A stretch of 64,000 nucleotides of DNA from positions 1 to 64,000 of the forward strand of contig NZ_JAUEQY010000029.1 in assembly GCF_030406325.1 (NCBI RefSeq), written 5' to 3'. Of this stretch, positions 34,931 to 44,471 are shown piece after piece (the stretch's first letter is position 1; every line of letters starts with the position of its first letter). Both the position numbers and the translations under genes were made by a program. The notes beneath the pieces were generated by a model. That model did not search any database. It was given only the letters and a program-made list of their open reading frames with translations, and was not told the DNA's origin. This stretch comes from Actinomadura sp. DC4 (lineage in GTDB: Bacteria > Actinomycetota > Actinomycetes > Streptosporangiales > Streptosporangiaceae).

Positions 34931-37543
34931 TCATGCCGCGGTGGTCTCCGTCTCCTCCGGCGGGTTCTCGTGCCGGACGACGAGCCGGTCGTTCTCCAGT
35001 TCGACCCGGATGACCGCGCCGTCGTGGATCTCGCCGGTGAGCAGCGCACGCCCGATGCGTGTCTCCACCTCACGGGCGATGAAACGGCGCAGCGGCCGGG
35101 CACCGTACACCGGATCGAAGCCCTCGCGAGCGATGAACGCCCGCGCTTCCAGGCTGACCTCCAGCGTCATGCGGCGCTCGGCCAGGCGTTCACGCAGGTC
35201 ATTGAACATCAGGTCCACGACCTGTTCGAGCTTGGCTTGGGTCAGGGGCGTGAACAGCACGACGTCATCGACCCGGTTGAGGAACTCGGGCCGGAAATGC
35301 GTCTGCAACGCGCGCAGGACTCCGTCCCGGGTGTCCGGCTCGATCTCGCCCTGGGATGTCACGCCCTCCAGCAGCAGGTCCGAGCCGATGTTCGAGGTCA
35401 TGATCAGAATCGTGTTGCGGAAGTCGACCGTACGGCCCTGCGCGTCGGTGAGGCGGCCGTCGTCGAGTACCTGCAACAGCGTGTTGAACACGTCGGAGTG
35501 CGCCTTCTCGATCTCGTCGAACAGCACCACGGAGTACGGCTTGCGGCGGACCGCCTCCGTGAGCTGTCCACCCTCCTCATAGCCGATGTAGCCCGGCGGC
35601 GCGCCGACGAGGCGGCTGACCGTGTGCCGCTCCTGGTACTCGCTCATGTCGAGGCGCACCATGTTGTCCTCGGTGTCGAACAGTGCTTCGGCGAGTGCCT
35701 TGGCCAGCTCTGTCTTGCCCACGCCGGTGGGGCCGAGGAACACGAACGAGCCGATCGGCCGGCGCGGGTCCTTGATCCCCGAACGGGCGCGGATGATCGC
35801 ATCGGTGACGAGCCGTACGGCCTCGTCCTGGCCGATGACCCGCTCATGCAAAATCTGCTCGAGTTGCAGCAGCTTCTCCCGCTCGCCTTCCTTGAGGCGG
35901 CTGACGGGGATGCCCGTCCAGCGCGAGACGATCGCGGCGATCTCGTCCTCGGTGACGACCTCACGCAGCAGCCGGTTCTCGCCCTGCTTGCTGAGCAGCC
36001 GTTCCTCTTCGACCTTCAGGCGGCGTTCCAGCTCGGGCAGCAGGCCGTGGCGAAGCTCGGCGGCCCGGTTGAGGTCGTACTCGCGTTCGGCCTGGTCGGC
36101 GTCGCGGCGGACCTGCTCGATCTCCTGTCGCAGCTCTTGGAGCCGCCGAAGCGTATGCCGTTCGGCCTCCCACTGCGCCCGCATGGCGTCGGCCTGGGAG
36201 CGTAGCTCGGACAGCTCCCGGTGCAGTTCCTCCAGCCGTGCCCGGCTCGCCGGATCCTCTTCCTTCTCCAAAGCCGCAGCCTCGATCTCCAGGCGGGTCA
36301 CCCGGCGGGTGAGTTCGTCGAGCTCGGCGGGCATGGAGTCGATTTCGGTACGGAGTTTGGCGCATGCCTCATCGACCAGGTCGATGGCCTTGTCCGGCAG
36401 GAACCGGTCAGAGATGTAGCGGTGGCTGAGGACGACGGCGGCCACGATGGCGGAGTCCTGGATCTTGACGCCGTGGAAGACCTCAAAGCGTTCACGCAGA
36501 CCACGCAGGATCGAGATGGCGTCCTCGACCGACGGCTCGTCCACCATGACGGGCTGGAAGCGGCGTTCGAGTGCGGCGTCCTTCTCGATGTACTGCCGGT
36601 ACTCCTGCAGGGTGGTGGCGCCGATCATGTGCAGCTCGCCACGGGCCAGCATGGGTTTGAGCATGTTGCCGGCGTCCATCGAGCCTTCGGTGGCGCCGGC
36701 GCCGACGACGTTGTGCAACTCGTCGACGAACAGCAGGATCTGACCGGCGGCGGCCTTGACCTCGGCCAGCACCGCCTGCATGCGTTCCTCGAACTCCCCG
36801 CGGTACTTCGCACCGGCGACCAGGGCACCCAGATCGAGGTTGAAGACGGTCCTGCCACGGAGCCCTTCGGGCACGTCGCCGCGTTCGATGCGCTGGGCGA
36901 GACCTTCGACGATGGCGGTCTTGCCGACGCCGGGATCACCGACCAGCACCGGGTTGTTCTTCGTCTTACGGGACAGGATCTGGGTGACGCGGCGGATCTC
37001 GGTGTCGCGTCCGATGACCGGGTCGAGTTTGCCCTCACGTGCCTCGGCGACGAGGTCCCGTCCGTACTTCTCCAGTGCCTCATAGGCCGCCTCCGGGTTG
37101 GAAGAGGTCACCCGCTGGTTCCCCCGTACGGCCGTGACGGCCTCGAGGAACTTCTCCCGTGGCACACCGGTGATGACACCTTCGTCGATCAACGCCATCA
37201 GCAGGTGCTCGACGGAGACGTAGTCGTCCTTGAGGCGCTGTGCCTCCTCGAATGCTTTTTCCAGCACCCGTCCGAGCCTCCGCGTGACGTGCACCTGCTC
37301 GGGCGTCGCGCCCGGTCCCGCGACCCGGGGTCGTCTGTCGAGCTGGGTCTCCATCTCGGTCCGCAGCAGACTGGGGTCGACATTGGCCCGCTCGAGCAGG
37401 CGATGCGCCAGGCCGTCCGACTGGTCGAGCAGCGCCATGGTCAGGTGCTCGGCGTCGACGTCACTGTGCCCCCTCTCCACCGCATCGGTCTGCGCGGAGT
37501 TGAGGGCCTGCTGTGATTTCTCGGTCAGCTTGTTGATGTCCAT
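34931..37543 (-). CDS. clpB: ClpB disaggregase
   Basis: 870 residues from ATG 37543 (GGGAG 8 bases upstream; the longer frame lacks similarity). Order: Clp N-domain ([20 protein letters not shown]), AAA-1 with Walker [14 protein letters not shown], the coiled-coil middle domain (LEEL/RREL-rich, roughly 400-520), AAA-2 with Walker [20 protein letters not shown], sensor and C-terminal D2 domain (GARPLRRFI). It threads aggregated proteins with DnaK. The end EETETTAA is slightly short. It follows the dnaJ gene after 154 bases with no hairpin, so it may be read from the dnaK operon or its own promoter. Confidence 0.96.
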   Translation of the reverse strand: MDINKLTEKSQQALNSAQTDAVERGHSDVDAEHLTMALLDQSDGLAHRLLERANVDPSLLRTEMETQLDRRPRVAGPGATPEQVHVTRRLGRVLEKAFEEAQRLKDDYVSVEHLLMALIDEGVITGVPREKFLEAVTAVRGNQRVTSSNPEAAYEALEKYGRDLVAEAREGKLDPVIGRDTEIRRVTQILSRKTKNNPVLVGDPGVGKTAIVEGLAQRIERGDVPEGLRGRTVFNLDLGALVAGAKYRGEFEERMQAVLAEVKAAAGQILLFVDELHNVVGAGATEGSMDAGNMLKPMLARGELHMIGATTLQEYRQYIEKDAALERRFQPVMVDEPSVEDAISILRGLRERFEVFHGVKIQDSAIVAAVVLSHRYISDRFLPDKAIDLVDEACAKLRTEIDSMPAELDELTRRVTRLEIEAAALEKEEDPASRARLEELHRELSELRSQADAMRAQWEAERHTLRRLQELRQEIEQVRRDADQAEREYDLNRAAELRHGLLPELERRLKVEEERLLSKQGENRLLREVVTEDEIAAIVSRWTGIPVSRLKEGEREKLLQLEQILHERVIGQDEAVRLVTDAIIRARSGIKDPRRPIGSFVFLGPTGVGKTELAKALAEALFDTEDNMVRLDMSEYQERHTVSRLVGAPPGYIGYEEGGQLTEAVRRKPYSVVLFDEIEKAHSDVFNTLLQVLDDGRLTDAQGRTVDFRNTILIMTSNIGSDLLLEGVTSQGEIEPDTRDGVLRALQTHFRPEFLNRVDDVVLFTPLTQAKLEQVVDLMFNDLRERLAERRMTLEVSLEARAFIAREGFDPVYGARPLRRFIAREVETRIGRALLTGEIHDGAVIRVELENDRLVVRHENPPEETETTAA

Positions 37544-37697
37544 GATCGGTCTCCCGGACGTCTCGGACGATGCCGCAGGGCGGACTCCAGGGCGGCGATG
37601 CGGTCGAGCGGGTCGCACACCAGCCCGAGTGAGGCGTAGTCGAGGGGGAGAGTGGAGCGGAGCCGGTCGAGGCGTGGTGGACGCATGAGTGCGCATG

Positions 37698-38618
37698 TCA
37701 TCGCCGCTCCCTGGGGTTGTAGGAAGAGGCGGCGGCGAGTTGTTCGAACAGCCGTCGTTCCTGGTCGCTCAGCTTGGGCGGGACCATGATCTGGACTTCG
37801 GCGTACAGATCACCGGGCTGTCCGCGAGGGTTGGGCAGGCCGCGTCCACGCAGCCGAAGCCGGCGGCCGGAGGAGGTGCCGGGCGGGACCTTGACCTTGG
37901 TCTCGCCGCCGGGTGTCTCCAGCGCGAGGGTGGTGCCGAGCGCGGCCTCCCAGGGAGTGACGGGGAGGCGGGTGAAGATGTTCCGGCCTTCGACGCGGTA
38001 GCGGTCGCCGGAGCGGACGGAGACCACCAGGTAGAGGTCTCCGGGTTGCCCGCCGTCGGTGCCGCGGGCGCCCTGGCCGGCCAGGCGGATGCGCTGGCCG
38101 TCGGTGACGCCGGCCGGGATGTCGACCTCGACCGTGCGGGTGCCTCTGCGGCCGGAGAGGGCGAGTTTGCGGCGGGTGCCGTGGTAGGCCTCCTCCACTG
38201 ACAGTTCGACCTGGGCCTCTTGGTCCGCACCGGGCATGGGCCCCCACCCGCCGCCGTGCCGGCCCGCCCCGGGACCGCGCCGGCGTCGGGCGAACACGTC
38301 GCCGAACAGGTCTTCGAAGTCGACGCCCCCGAAGCCCTCACCGGTGCCCGCGCCGACGCGGGCCCAGGAGTCGGGATCGACGTCTTCGGGGACACGGCGG
38401 AAGTCCGCGCCGAACGCGTCGTAGCGTTTACGCTGCTCGGGATCGGACAGCACCGCGTAGGCCTCGGAAACGTCCTTGAAGCGTTCTTCGGCATCGGGTG
38501 CTCTGTTCACGTCGGGGTGGAGTTCGCGGGCGAGTTTGCGATAGGCGCGCTGGATCTCCTCCTGGCTCGCCGTCCGCGAGACTCCCAGGTCGGCGTAGAA
38601 GTCACGGGCCGGCGCCAT
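37698..38618 (-). CDS. DnaJ-family co-chaperone without zinc finger (CbpA type)
   Basis: 306 residues. The J-domain ([20 protein letters not shown]) carries the HPD motif in [12 protein letters not shown] Gly/Phe-Arg-rich linker ([29 protein letters not shown]) follows, and then directly the two C-terminal substrate domains. The four CxxCxGxG repeats of classical DnaJ are absent, so this is a class B/CbpA-like partner. It overlaps grpE by 17 bases, third in the dnaK-grpE-dnaJ operon. Confidence 0.92.
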   Translation of the reverse strand: MAPARDFYADLGVSRTASQEEIQRAYRKLARELHPDVNRAPDAEERFKDVSEAYAVLSDPEQRKRYDAFGADFRRVPEDVDPDSWARVGAGTGEGFGGVDFEDLFGDVFARRRRGPGAGRHGGGWGPMPGADQEAQVELSVEEAYHGTRRKLALSGRRGTRTVEVDIPAGVTDGQRIRLAGQGARGTDGGQPGDLYLVVSVRSGDRYRVEGRNIFTRLPVTPWEAALGTTLALETPGGETKVKVPPGTSSGRRLRLRGRGLPNPRGQPGDLYAEVQIMVPPKLSDQERRLFEQLAAASSYNPRERR

Positions 38619-39213
38619 CGCCTGGTCCCTTGGCCACGACTACCTGTGCCGGTCGCAGCTGCCGCTCACCCTCGCCGTAGCCCGGCGACAACACCCGCAC
38701 GACCGTGCCCTCCGCCGCGTCCGCGTCGGCCACCGTACTGACGGCCTCATGCCGGAACGGGTCGAACACCGCGCCCTCATCGTCTTGACGCGGGAACCCC
38801 AGCCGGCCGATCAACTCGCGCGCCTGTTCCAGCACCGAGACCACCCCCTCGATCACCACTCTGGGTTCGGCCTCAGCGTGTTCCAGAGCGCGTTCGAGGT
38901 TGTCCAGGACCGGCAGCGACTGCGCCGACGTCCACGCACGTGCGGCACCGCGCTCCTCCTCCAGCGCACGCGCCGCACGTTTACGGCAGTTGTCCAGATC
39001 TGCCAACGCCCGCCGCCACCGATCCTCCAACTCCGAAATCCTCGTGGCCGCGTCGGTCTCCGCCGGCCCGGGCCGGTCGCCCTCCTGCGCGGGCCAGGGT
39101 CCTTCGCGGGCCTCTCCGGCCTGCGGCCGGGCAGGCTGGCCGCCCAGGTCGTCCGGCCGCGTACGCGGCTCCTGCGGCGCGGGTGCTCCCTTTCCCGGGC
39201 GCATGTCACTCAT
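38602..39213 (-). CDS. grpE: GrpE nucleotide-exchange factor
   Basis: 203 residues. A ~50-residue disordered Pro/Glu-rich lead is followed by the long dimerisation helix ([20 protein letters not shown]) and the C-terminal beta-domain with the conserved [22 protein letters not shown]. GrpE exchanges ADP for ATP on DnaK. The start overlaps the dnaK stop by 8 bases and the end overlaps dnaJ by 17, indicating coupled translation. Confidence 0.92.
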   Translation of the reverse strand: MSDMRPGKGAPAPQEPRTRPDDLGGQPARPQAGEAREGPWPAQEGDRPGPAETDAATRISELEDRWRRALADLDNCRKRAARALEEERGAARAWTSAQSLPVLDNLERALEHAEAEPRVVIEGVVSVLEQARELIGRLGFPRQDDEGAVFDPFRHEAVSTVADADAAEGTVVRVLSPGYGEGERQLRPAQVVVAKGPGDGAGP

Positions 39214-41095
39214 CGGTGGTGAACTCCGCGTCGATCACGTCCTCGCCACCGGGCGGGGACTGCTCCGGTCCACCACCGGATCCACCCGGCCCGCCTGCGC
39301 CGGCGGCCGCGGCGGTGAGCCCGTGGTAGATCTGCTGAAGCTCGGCGGTCAGGGACCGGATCCGGTCGATCGGTGCTTCTTCCTTGATCGCCTGGCGGGC
39401 GTCGTTGACCAGCAGCTGCGCCCGCGCCCGCTCGTGCTCCGCGACACGGTCACCGAGCTCGTTCAGGCGCTTTTCAACCTGGTAAGCGACCGAGTCCAGC
39501 GCGTTACGCGCATCGATCGCCTCCCGTACCCGCGCGTCCTCGTTGCTGTGCTGCTCGGCGTCCCGGATCATCCGCTCGATCTCGCTCTGATCCAGGTTCG
39601 TGCTCTCACTGATCGTGATCGCCTGCTCGGCCCCGGTGTCCTTGTCCTTCGCCGAAACATTCAAGATCCCGTTCGCGTCCACGTCGAAGGTCACGTCGAT
39701 CTGTGGCTCCCCCCGAGGGGCGGGCCGGATGTCCTCCAACCGGAACCGTCCCAGTGTCCGGTTGTCCGCCGCGCGTTCGCGCTCTCCCTGCAGCACCACC
39801 ACGTCCACCGCCGTCTGGTTGTCATCGGCGGTGGAGAAGGTCTCGCTGCGGCGTGCCGGGATCGTGGTGTTGCGTTCGATGGTCTTGGTCATCACCCCGC
39901 CGAGCGTCTCCAGCCCGAGGGAGAGGGGGGTGACGTCGAGCAGGACGACGTCCTCGACCTCGCCCTTGAGCACCCCGGCCTGGATCGCCGCGCCGATCGC
40001 GACGACCTCGTCGGGGTTGACGGTCATGTTCGGGTCCTTGCCACCGGTCAGCCGCCGCACCAGTGCCTGGACCGCCGGGATCCGGGTGGAGCCACCGACC
40101 AGGATCACCTCGTCGATGTCATCGGCGGTGATCTTCGCGTCCCCCATCGCCTGGCGGAGCGGACCCTCACACCGCTCCAGCAGATCAGAGATCAACTGCT
40201 CGAACGTCGACCGCATCAACGTTGTGTTCAGATGCTTGGGCCCCGAAGCGTCGGCGGTGATGAACGGCAGGTTGATCGTGGTCTGGGTCACCGAGGACAG
40301 CTCCACCTTCGCCTTCTCGGCCGCCTCGAACAACCGCTGCAACGCCTGGGGGTCCTGGCGCAGGTCGATTCCGGTGTCGCGCTGGAACTCGTCGGCCAGA
40401 TGGTCCACGATCCGCCGGTCGAAGTCATCCCCGCCCAGATGCCCGTCACCAGAGGTCGCCCGGACCTCCACCACACCATCCCCGACATCCAGGATCGACA
40501 CGTCGAAGGTGCCACCACCCAGATCGAACACCAGAACCGTCTCGTTGCCCTTCTTGTCCATCCCGTACGCCAGCGCGGCAGCGGTGGGTTCGTTGATGAT
40601 CCGCAGTACCTCGAGCCCCGCGATCCGCCCCGCGTCCCGCGTGGCATGCCGCTGCGCGTCGTTGAAGTACGCAGGCACCGTGATGACCGCCTCGGTCACC
40701 CGTTCACCCAGGAACTTGCCCGCGTCATCGGCCAGCTTCCGCAAGATCAACGCCGAGATCTCCTCCGGCGCGTACAGCTTCTCCTTCACCGAGAACCGCA
40801 CCGCACCATCCGGGTCCGGCACCACATCGAACGTCACCGCGGTCAACTCACTGGACACCTCATCGAACCGCCGCCCGATGAACCGCTTCGCCGAATAAAT
40901 CGTCCCCTTCGGATTCAAGATGGCCTGACGCCGCGCCAACTGCCCTACCAGCCGCTCACCCTCAGGAGTGAACGCCACCACCGACGGCGTCGTCCGTGAC
41001 CCCTCGCTGTTCGGCACCACCGCCGGATGGCCCTCCACCATCGCCGCGATCACCGAGTTCGTCGTCCCCAGATCAATCCCCGCAGCCTTCGGCAT
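39206..41095 (-). CDS. dnaK: DnaK chaperone
   Basis: 629 residues, close to normal length. Hsp70 signatures are intact: [12 protein letters not shown] near the start, [16 protein letters not shown], and [17 protein letters not shown]. The substrate-binding domain and lid are present, ending in a Gly-rich tail [22 protein letters not shown]. First gene of the dnaK-grpE-dnaJ run. No hspR follows, unlike the housekeeping actinobacterial operon, and no HAIR inverted repeat (CTTGAGT-N7-ACTCAAG) is seen upstream. It is therefore probably a second, differently controlled chaperone set. Confidence 0.96.
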   Translation of the reverse strand: MPKAAGIDLGTTNSVIAAMVEGHPAVVPNSEGSRTTPSVVAFTPEGERLVGQLARRQAILNPKGTIYSAKRFIGRRFDEVSSELTAVTFDVVPDPDGAVRFSVKEKLYAPEEISALILRKLADDAGKFLGERVTEAVITVPAYFNDAQRHATRDAGRIAGLEVLRIINEPTAAALAYGMDKKGNETVLVFDLGGGTFDVSILDVGDGVVEVRATSGDGHLGGDDFDRRIVDHLADEFQRDTGIDLRQDPQALQRLFEAAEKAKVELSSVTQTTINLPFITADASGPKHLNTTLMRSTFEQLISDLLERCEGPLRQAMGDAKITADDIDEVILVGGSTRIPAVQALVRRLTGGKDPNMTVNPDEVVAIGAAIQAGVLKGEVEDVVLLDVTPLSLGLETLGGVMTKTIERNTTIPARRSETFSTADDNQTAVDVVVLQGERERAADNRTLGRFRLEDIRPAPRGEPQIDVTFDVDANGILNVSAKDKDTGAEQAITISESTNLDQSEIERMIRDAEQHSNEDARVREAIDARNALDSVAYQVEKRLNELGDRVAEHERARAQLLVNDARQAIKEEAPIDRIRSLTAELQQIYHGLTAAAAGAGGPGGSGGGPEQSPPGGEDVIDAEFTTDE

Positions 41096-41121
41096 GACCC
41101 ACCTCCATAGCGACCTGCCGG

Positions 41122-41150
41122 ATCCCGGCGCCCGTCGCGGGCGCCGGGAT
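41122..41150 (-). terminator. Hairpin terminator of hsp20
   Basis: A perfect 13-bp stem (ATCCCGGCGCCCG / CGGGCGCCGGGAT) with a TCG loop sits between the hsp20 stop and the dnaK start. It separates the units but lies in the dnaK leader, so it could also attenuate. Confidence 0.7.
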
Positions 41151-41155
41151 TCCGA

Positions 41156-41605
41156 TCAGTCCGCGATCTCGATGTGACGGTTCTTCTCGGTCGCCGACTT
41201 GGGCACGACCACCGTGAGAACGCCGTCGGAGAGCTCCGCTCGTACGCCCTCCGGCTCGATGTCGCCGGGCAGGTAGACGCGGTACTCGAAGCGCCCCCTG
41301 CGACGTTCCTTGCGGCGGAGCCGGCCACCCTCACGCTCGGTGATCTCACCGGAGACCACGAGTTCCCGTTCGTTGAGCTGGATGTCCATCTGGTCCTTGC
41401 GCGCGCCCGGAATCTCGGCCTCGACGATGTAGGCGTCGTCGGTCTCGTACACGTCCGCCATCGGTGACCACGGGACGGCGGCGCTGACCTCTCCGAAGGC
41501 CGCGTTGATCAGCTGCCCCATCTGGTCGTAGATGTCCTCGAACTCCCGCGGCGCGCCCGCAAGTGTGGTGTTGCGCGCCCTTCGCTGGGCGATGGGAAGC
41601 GCCAT
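41156..41605 (-). CDS. Hsp20 small heat-shock protein
   Basis: 149 residues. The alpha-crystallin domain is complete: PMADVYETDDAYIVEAEIPG at the start, DIQLNERELVVSG, the RRRGRFEYRVYLPGDIEPEG beta-strand pair and the closing AELSDGVLTVVVPKS. It is an ATP-independent holdase that keeps unfolding proteins for DnaK/ClpB. The C-terminal IxI-type motif is weak (RHIEIAD). The promoter region contains the 16-base element shared with the thioredoxin gene. Confidence 0.93.
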   Translation of the reverse strand: MALPIAQRRARNTTLAGAPREFEDIYDQMGQLINAAFGEVSAAVPWSPMADVYETDDAYIVEAEIPGARKDQMDIQLNERELVVSGEITEREGGRLRRKERRRGRFEYRVYLPGDIEPEGVRAELSDGVLTVVVPKSATEKNRHIEIAD

Positions 41606-41658
41606 GTTTCACACCCCCTAGGTCACGAATTTCCAGGGAGAGAAACCCCCCTACCGAT

Positions 41659-41695
41659 ACGACGCTTGTCGCTGCGGGCGCCCGGCGCATCCTCA
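41659..41695 (-). promoter_or_regulatory. Shared promoter-like element upstream of hsp20
   Basis: On the minus strand TGAGGATGCGCCGGGC is followed after exactly 16 bases by GTCGT. The same 16-mer, spacing and GTCGT occur upstream of the thioredoxin gene. The GTCGT lies 54 bases before the hsp20 start. This could be a sigma-factor recognition pair or an activator site plus -10. Confidence 0.5.
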
Positions 41696-41741
41696 CATCT
41701 GTCAGTTCTGGCCAATCTTTGCCGTCGCCGGCGGCCCCGGA

Positions 41742-42191
41742 TCACAACAGGAGATCGAAGAGAGTTGTCACCCTGACCCACTGGTCCGTCTGGGGATTTC
41801 TCCGTTCCGGCTCGATGATCGTGAAGGCCCGCGCGAGCGCGAACGTCAGCCCGCCGACGATCTCCGGCAGCGCCTGCTCGGTCTCCTCCGCGACTGCCAG
41901 GTCGAGCGGCGGCCGCTTGGCCAGCTCCTCCAGAATGGGTTTCAGCTCGATCTCCTCGTCGAGCCTGCGGAAAGCGTGAACGGACTCCTGAAGTCCCTTG
42001 CTCACCGGCAGATCGGAGGACTGGATGACGTCCCGGGCGTTCGCCCTGGCGTGCGCCTGGCCGATCAGGAGCAGATCGTAGATCTTCCGATCGACGAAGT
42101 CGTCGTAGCGCTTGAGGTCGTTCTTGTCGACGTCGATGCCGGCCGCGGCCCGGAAGAGCCGCTGGAACCGGGCCACCGCACTCGGTCGCAT
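41742..42191 (-). CDS. DUF1931 histone-fold protein
   Basis: 149 residues. The sequence matches the single-chain double histone-fold DUF1931 family known from Aquifex and Thermus: VARFQRLFRAAAGIDVDKND, RKIYDLLLIGQAHARANARD, then SSDLPVSKGLQESVHAFRRL and the C-terminal LPEIVGGLTFALARAFTIIE. Two histone folds in tandem allow DNA or protein binding; the real function is not known. It lies between hsp20 and the TrxR-like gene, with a 70-base gap to the latter that contains a palindrome, so it may have its own promoter. Confidence 0.82.
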   Translation of the reverse strand: MRPSAVARFQRLFRAAAGIDVDKNDLKRYDDFVDRKIYDLLLIGQAHARANARDVIQSSDLPVSKGLQESVHAFRRLDEEIELKPILEELAKRPPLDLAVAEETEQALPEIVGGLTFALARAFTIIEPERRNPQTDQWVRVTTLFDLLL

Positions 42192-42218
42192 GGGACCGCC
42201 TCCTCTTACCGAGCCTCA

Positions 42219-42238
42219 CCGGCCGCGTACGCGGCCGG
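42219..42238 (-). terminator. 20-bp perfect palindrome after the TrxR-like gene
   Basis: CCGGCCGCGTACGCGGCCGG is self-complementary and lies 23 bases past the stop at 42261. It probably forms a terminator hairpin, with a small loop of about four bases, though a protein-binding palindrome is not excluded. Confidence 0.5.
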
Positions 42239-42260
42239 CATCCCGCAACCCGACGCGGCG

Positions 42261-43859
42261 TCAGCGCGCCAGGTGCTCGTGCACCAGCCGTACCGCCATC
42301 GAGCCCTCGCCCACCGCCGAGGCGACGCGTTTGACCGAGCCGCTGCGCACGTCACCGACGGCGAACACACCGGCCAGGTTGGTCTCCAGCGGGAGCGCGT
42401 CACCGTGGCCCGTACGGACGTAGCCCTTCTCGTCGAGGTCGACGTTGCCGGCCAGCCAGGCGACGCACGGATCCGCGCCGATGAACACGAACAGGTCGTT
42501 GGTCTCGAAGGTGTGCCGCTCGCCGGTACGGCCGTCTTCGACGACGATCCCCTCCAGCGATCGGTCACCGAGCAACTCGCGCACCTGCGTGCGCAGGTAC
42601 ACCTCCACCGCCTTGTTCCGCTCGATCCGGTCGATGAGGTACCGGGACATGCTCTCGGCGAGATCACCGCCGCGGACGAAGAGGCGGACCACGGACGCGT
42701 GCCCGGACAGGAAGAGCGCGGCCTGACCGGCGGAGTTACCGCCGCCGACGATCGCCACCGGCCGTTTGTGGCAGGCCATCGCCTCCACTTCGGTCGCGGC
42801 GTAGTAGACCCCCTGGCCCTCGAACCGATCCAGGCCCGGTACGGCCAGCCGGCGGTATCGCGCACCGGTCGCGATCACGACGGAACGGGCACGGGCACGG
42901 GCACCGTCGGCGCGCCGGACGGCGTACGAGCCGTCCGTGCTCTCCAGCGTGGTCGCCTCGACCGGGATACCGAGCCGGGCGCCGAACTTCCTGCACTGGA
43001 TGACCGCTCGCTCGGCGAGCTCACCACCGGAGACGCCACCCGGAAAGCCCAGGTAGTTCTCGATGCGAGACGATGTGCCGGCCTGGCCGCCGGTCGCGAT
43101 CGCGTCGAACAGGACCGTGTCCAGTCCCTCGGACGCACCGTAGACCGCGGCCGCGAGCCCGGCCGGCCCGGCGCCGACCACGATCAGGTCACAGACCTCC
43201 TCCGTGGTGGCCTGGTCCGGCGCGGGCAGTCCGGTGACCCGGGCCAGCTCGGCGTTGCTGGGATTGCGCAGTATCCGGTCGCCGAAAAGGATCACCACCG
43301 GCGTGTCGTGCGGCGGGATGTTCAGCTGGCACAGCAGCGACTCGGCCTCCCGGTCATCCTCCAGGTCGATCCATCGGTACGGCAGGCGGTTGCGGGCGGC
43401 GAAGTCACGCAGACGCCGGGTGTCAGTGGAGAACCGCGAACCGACGATCCGCAGTCCGGCGCCGAGTTCGATCAGCAGCGACCGGCGTACGAGATAGGCG
43501 CGCAGGACCATGTCGCCGAACCACGGTTCCGCGACGATCAGCTCACGCAGGCGAGCGATCGGCACCTGTACCACCTCACCGGGATCCTGCGCCACGGCGG
43601 TGAAGAACGCGGGCTGGCCGGTGAGCTGGCCGAGTTCGCCGATGAAACGGCCTCTGCCGTGCAGTCGGATGACCTCGCCGCTCTCCAGCACCGCCACGGT
43701 GCCGGCGGTGACGACGTAGAAGTCGTAGTCGTGGTCGCCCTCGCTCACGAGGGTCTCGTCGGACCGCGTCGGGCGGCGGGTGCCGTATTCGGCGAGCCGG
43801 ACGATCTCGTCGGCGTCGAGGCGTGGGTACGCGCCGTGCAGGTCAGGTGTCTCTTGCAA
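42261..43859 (-). CDS. Cyclic-nucleotide-domain / thioredoxin-fold / TrxR-like flavoprotein fusion
   Basis: 532 residues in three parts. Residues ~10-125 are a cNMP-binding (CRP-like) sensor with RFIGELGQLTG as the phosphate-cassette counterpart. Residues ~135-215 form a thioredoxin/glutaredoxin-like fold (LIVGS-type start, then TPVVILFGDRILRNPSNAEL) without a CxxC. Residues ~222-532 are a thioredoxin-reductase-like FAD/NADPH module with GAGPAG (229-234), GGQAGTSSRIENYLGFP, GGGNSAGQAA and GVFAVGDVR. The redox CxxC expected near residue 352 is replaced by YYAATEVEA. It overlaps the thioredoxin gene by 17 bases. Electrons may pass to another partner. Confidence 0.85.
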   Translation of the reverse strand: MQETPDLHGAYPRLDADEIVRLAEYGTRRPTRSDETLVSEGDHDYDFYVVTAGTVAVLESGEVIRLHGRGRFIGELGQLTGQPAFFTAVAQDPGEVVQVPIARLRELIVAEPWFGDMVLRAYLVRRSLLIELGAGLRIVGSRFSTDTRRLRDFAARNRLPYRWIDLEDDREAESLLCQLNIPPHDTPVVILFGDRILRNPSNAELARVTGLPAPDQATTEEVCDLIVVGAGPAGLAAAVYGASEGLDTVLFDAIATGGQAGTSSRIENYLGFPGGVSGGELAERAVIQCRKFGARLGIPVEATTLESTDGSYAVRRADGARARARSVVIATGARYRRLAVPGLDRFEGQGVYYAATEVEAMACHKRPVAIVGGGNSAGQAALFLSGHASVVRLFVRGGDLAESMSRYLIDRIERNKAVEVYLRTQVRELLGDRSLEGIVVEDGRTGERHTFETNDLFVFIGADPCVAWLAGNVDLDEKGYVRTGHGDALPLETNLAGVFAVGDVRSGSVKRVASAVGEGSMAVRLVHEHLAR

Positions 43860-44298
43860 GGGTCTTCTCCACCCACGCGCGCAGCGCGGCGGCGGGCGCC
43901 GCCCCGGCCTGTCGGTCGATCATCTTCCCGCCGCGCATCAGCAGCAGCGTCGGCACCGCCTGTACGTCGAAGCGCGCCTGCGTCTTCGGGGCGAGGTCGA
44001 TGTTGACCTTGACCAGCTTCAACCGGCCGGCAAGGTCGCGCGCGACTTGCTCCAGCCCGGGGGTCACCTGACGGCACGGAGCACACCACTGCGCCCACAG
44101 ATCCACCAGCACGGGGACCGACGCGTGCTCGGCGACGTCGGCGAACGTGTCGTCGTCGGCCTCGACGATCCAGGGCAGTGGCCGGTGGCAGTTGCCGCAT
44201 CGCGGCACGCCCTCGGCGGCCACGGGCACGCGGTTCTGCTTTCCGCAGTTCGCGCACCGGATCGTGGCCCCCGGGTGAACCCTCGTCTCCCGCACCAT
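43843..44298 (-). CDS. Thioredoxin with N-terminal zinc ribbon (Trx2/TrxC-like)
   Basis: 151 residues from ATG 44298 (G-rich ribosome site). An N-terminal zinc ribbon has two CxxC pairs (Cys15/18 and Cys34/37), as in E. coli Trx2. The active site is WCAPC at 71-75 after VLVDLWAQ, with the cis-Pro in AVPTLLLM. It reduces cytosolic disulfides under stress. Its 3' end overlaps the TrxR-like fusion gene, so the two are coupled, although the reductase lacks its own redox cysteines. The upstream region carries the element shared with hsp20. Confidence 0.9.
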   Translation of the reverse strand: MVRETRVHPGATIRCANCGKQNRVPVAAEGVPRCGNCHRPLPWIVEADDDTFADVAEHASVPVLVDLWAQWCAPCRQVTPGLEQVARDLAGRLKLVKVNIDLAPKTQARFDVQAVPTLLLMRGGKMIDRQAGAAPAAALRAWVEKTLARDT

Positions 44299-44405
44299 CA
44301 CGCCCCCCGGTGTTCTGTCACTGGACAACGTCGCGACGGAGTCGCAGGCGATACCGGGACGGCCGCCCGCGGCCAGGTGTATCAAGCTCGATACGGGCTC
44401 CTACA

Positions 44406-44442
44406 ACGACACTCGCCGTCCGTTCGGCCCGGCGCATCCTCA
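44406..44442 (-). promoter_or_regulatory. Shared promoter-like element upstream of thioredoxin
   Basis: Same TGAGGATGCGCCGGGC, 16-base gap and GTCGT as at hsp20, identical in 16 of 16 and 5 of 5 bases. The GTCGT lies 108 bases before the thioredoxin start, and the element sits just after the aldehyde dehydrogenase stop. Confidence 0.5.
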
Positions 44443-44471
44443 ATCCTGGTAGCGCTCGTGGCCGGGCATTC

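Noticed and set aside
41096-41155. Possible HspR (HAIR) or CIRCE site before dnaK
   Set aside because: Neither CTTGAGT-N7-ACTCAAG nor TTAGCACTC-N9-GAGTGCTAA is present; only a terminator hairpin is found.
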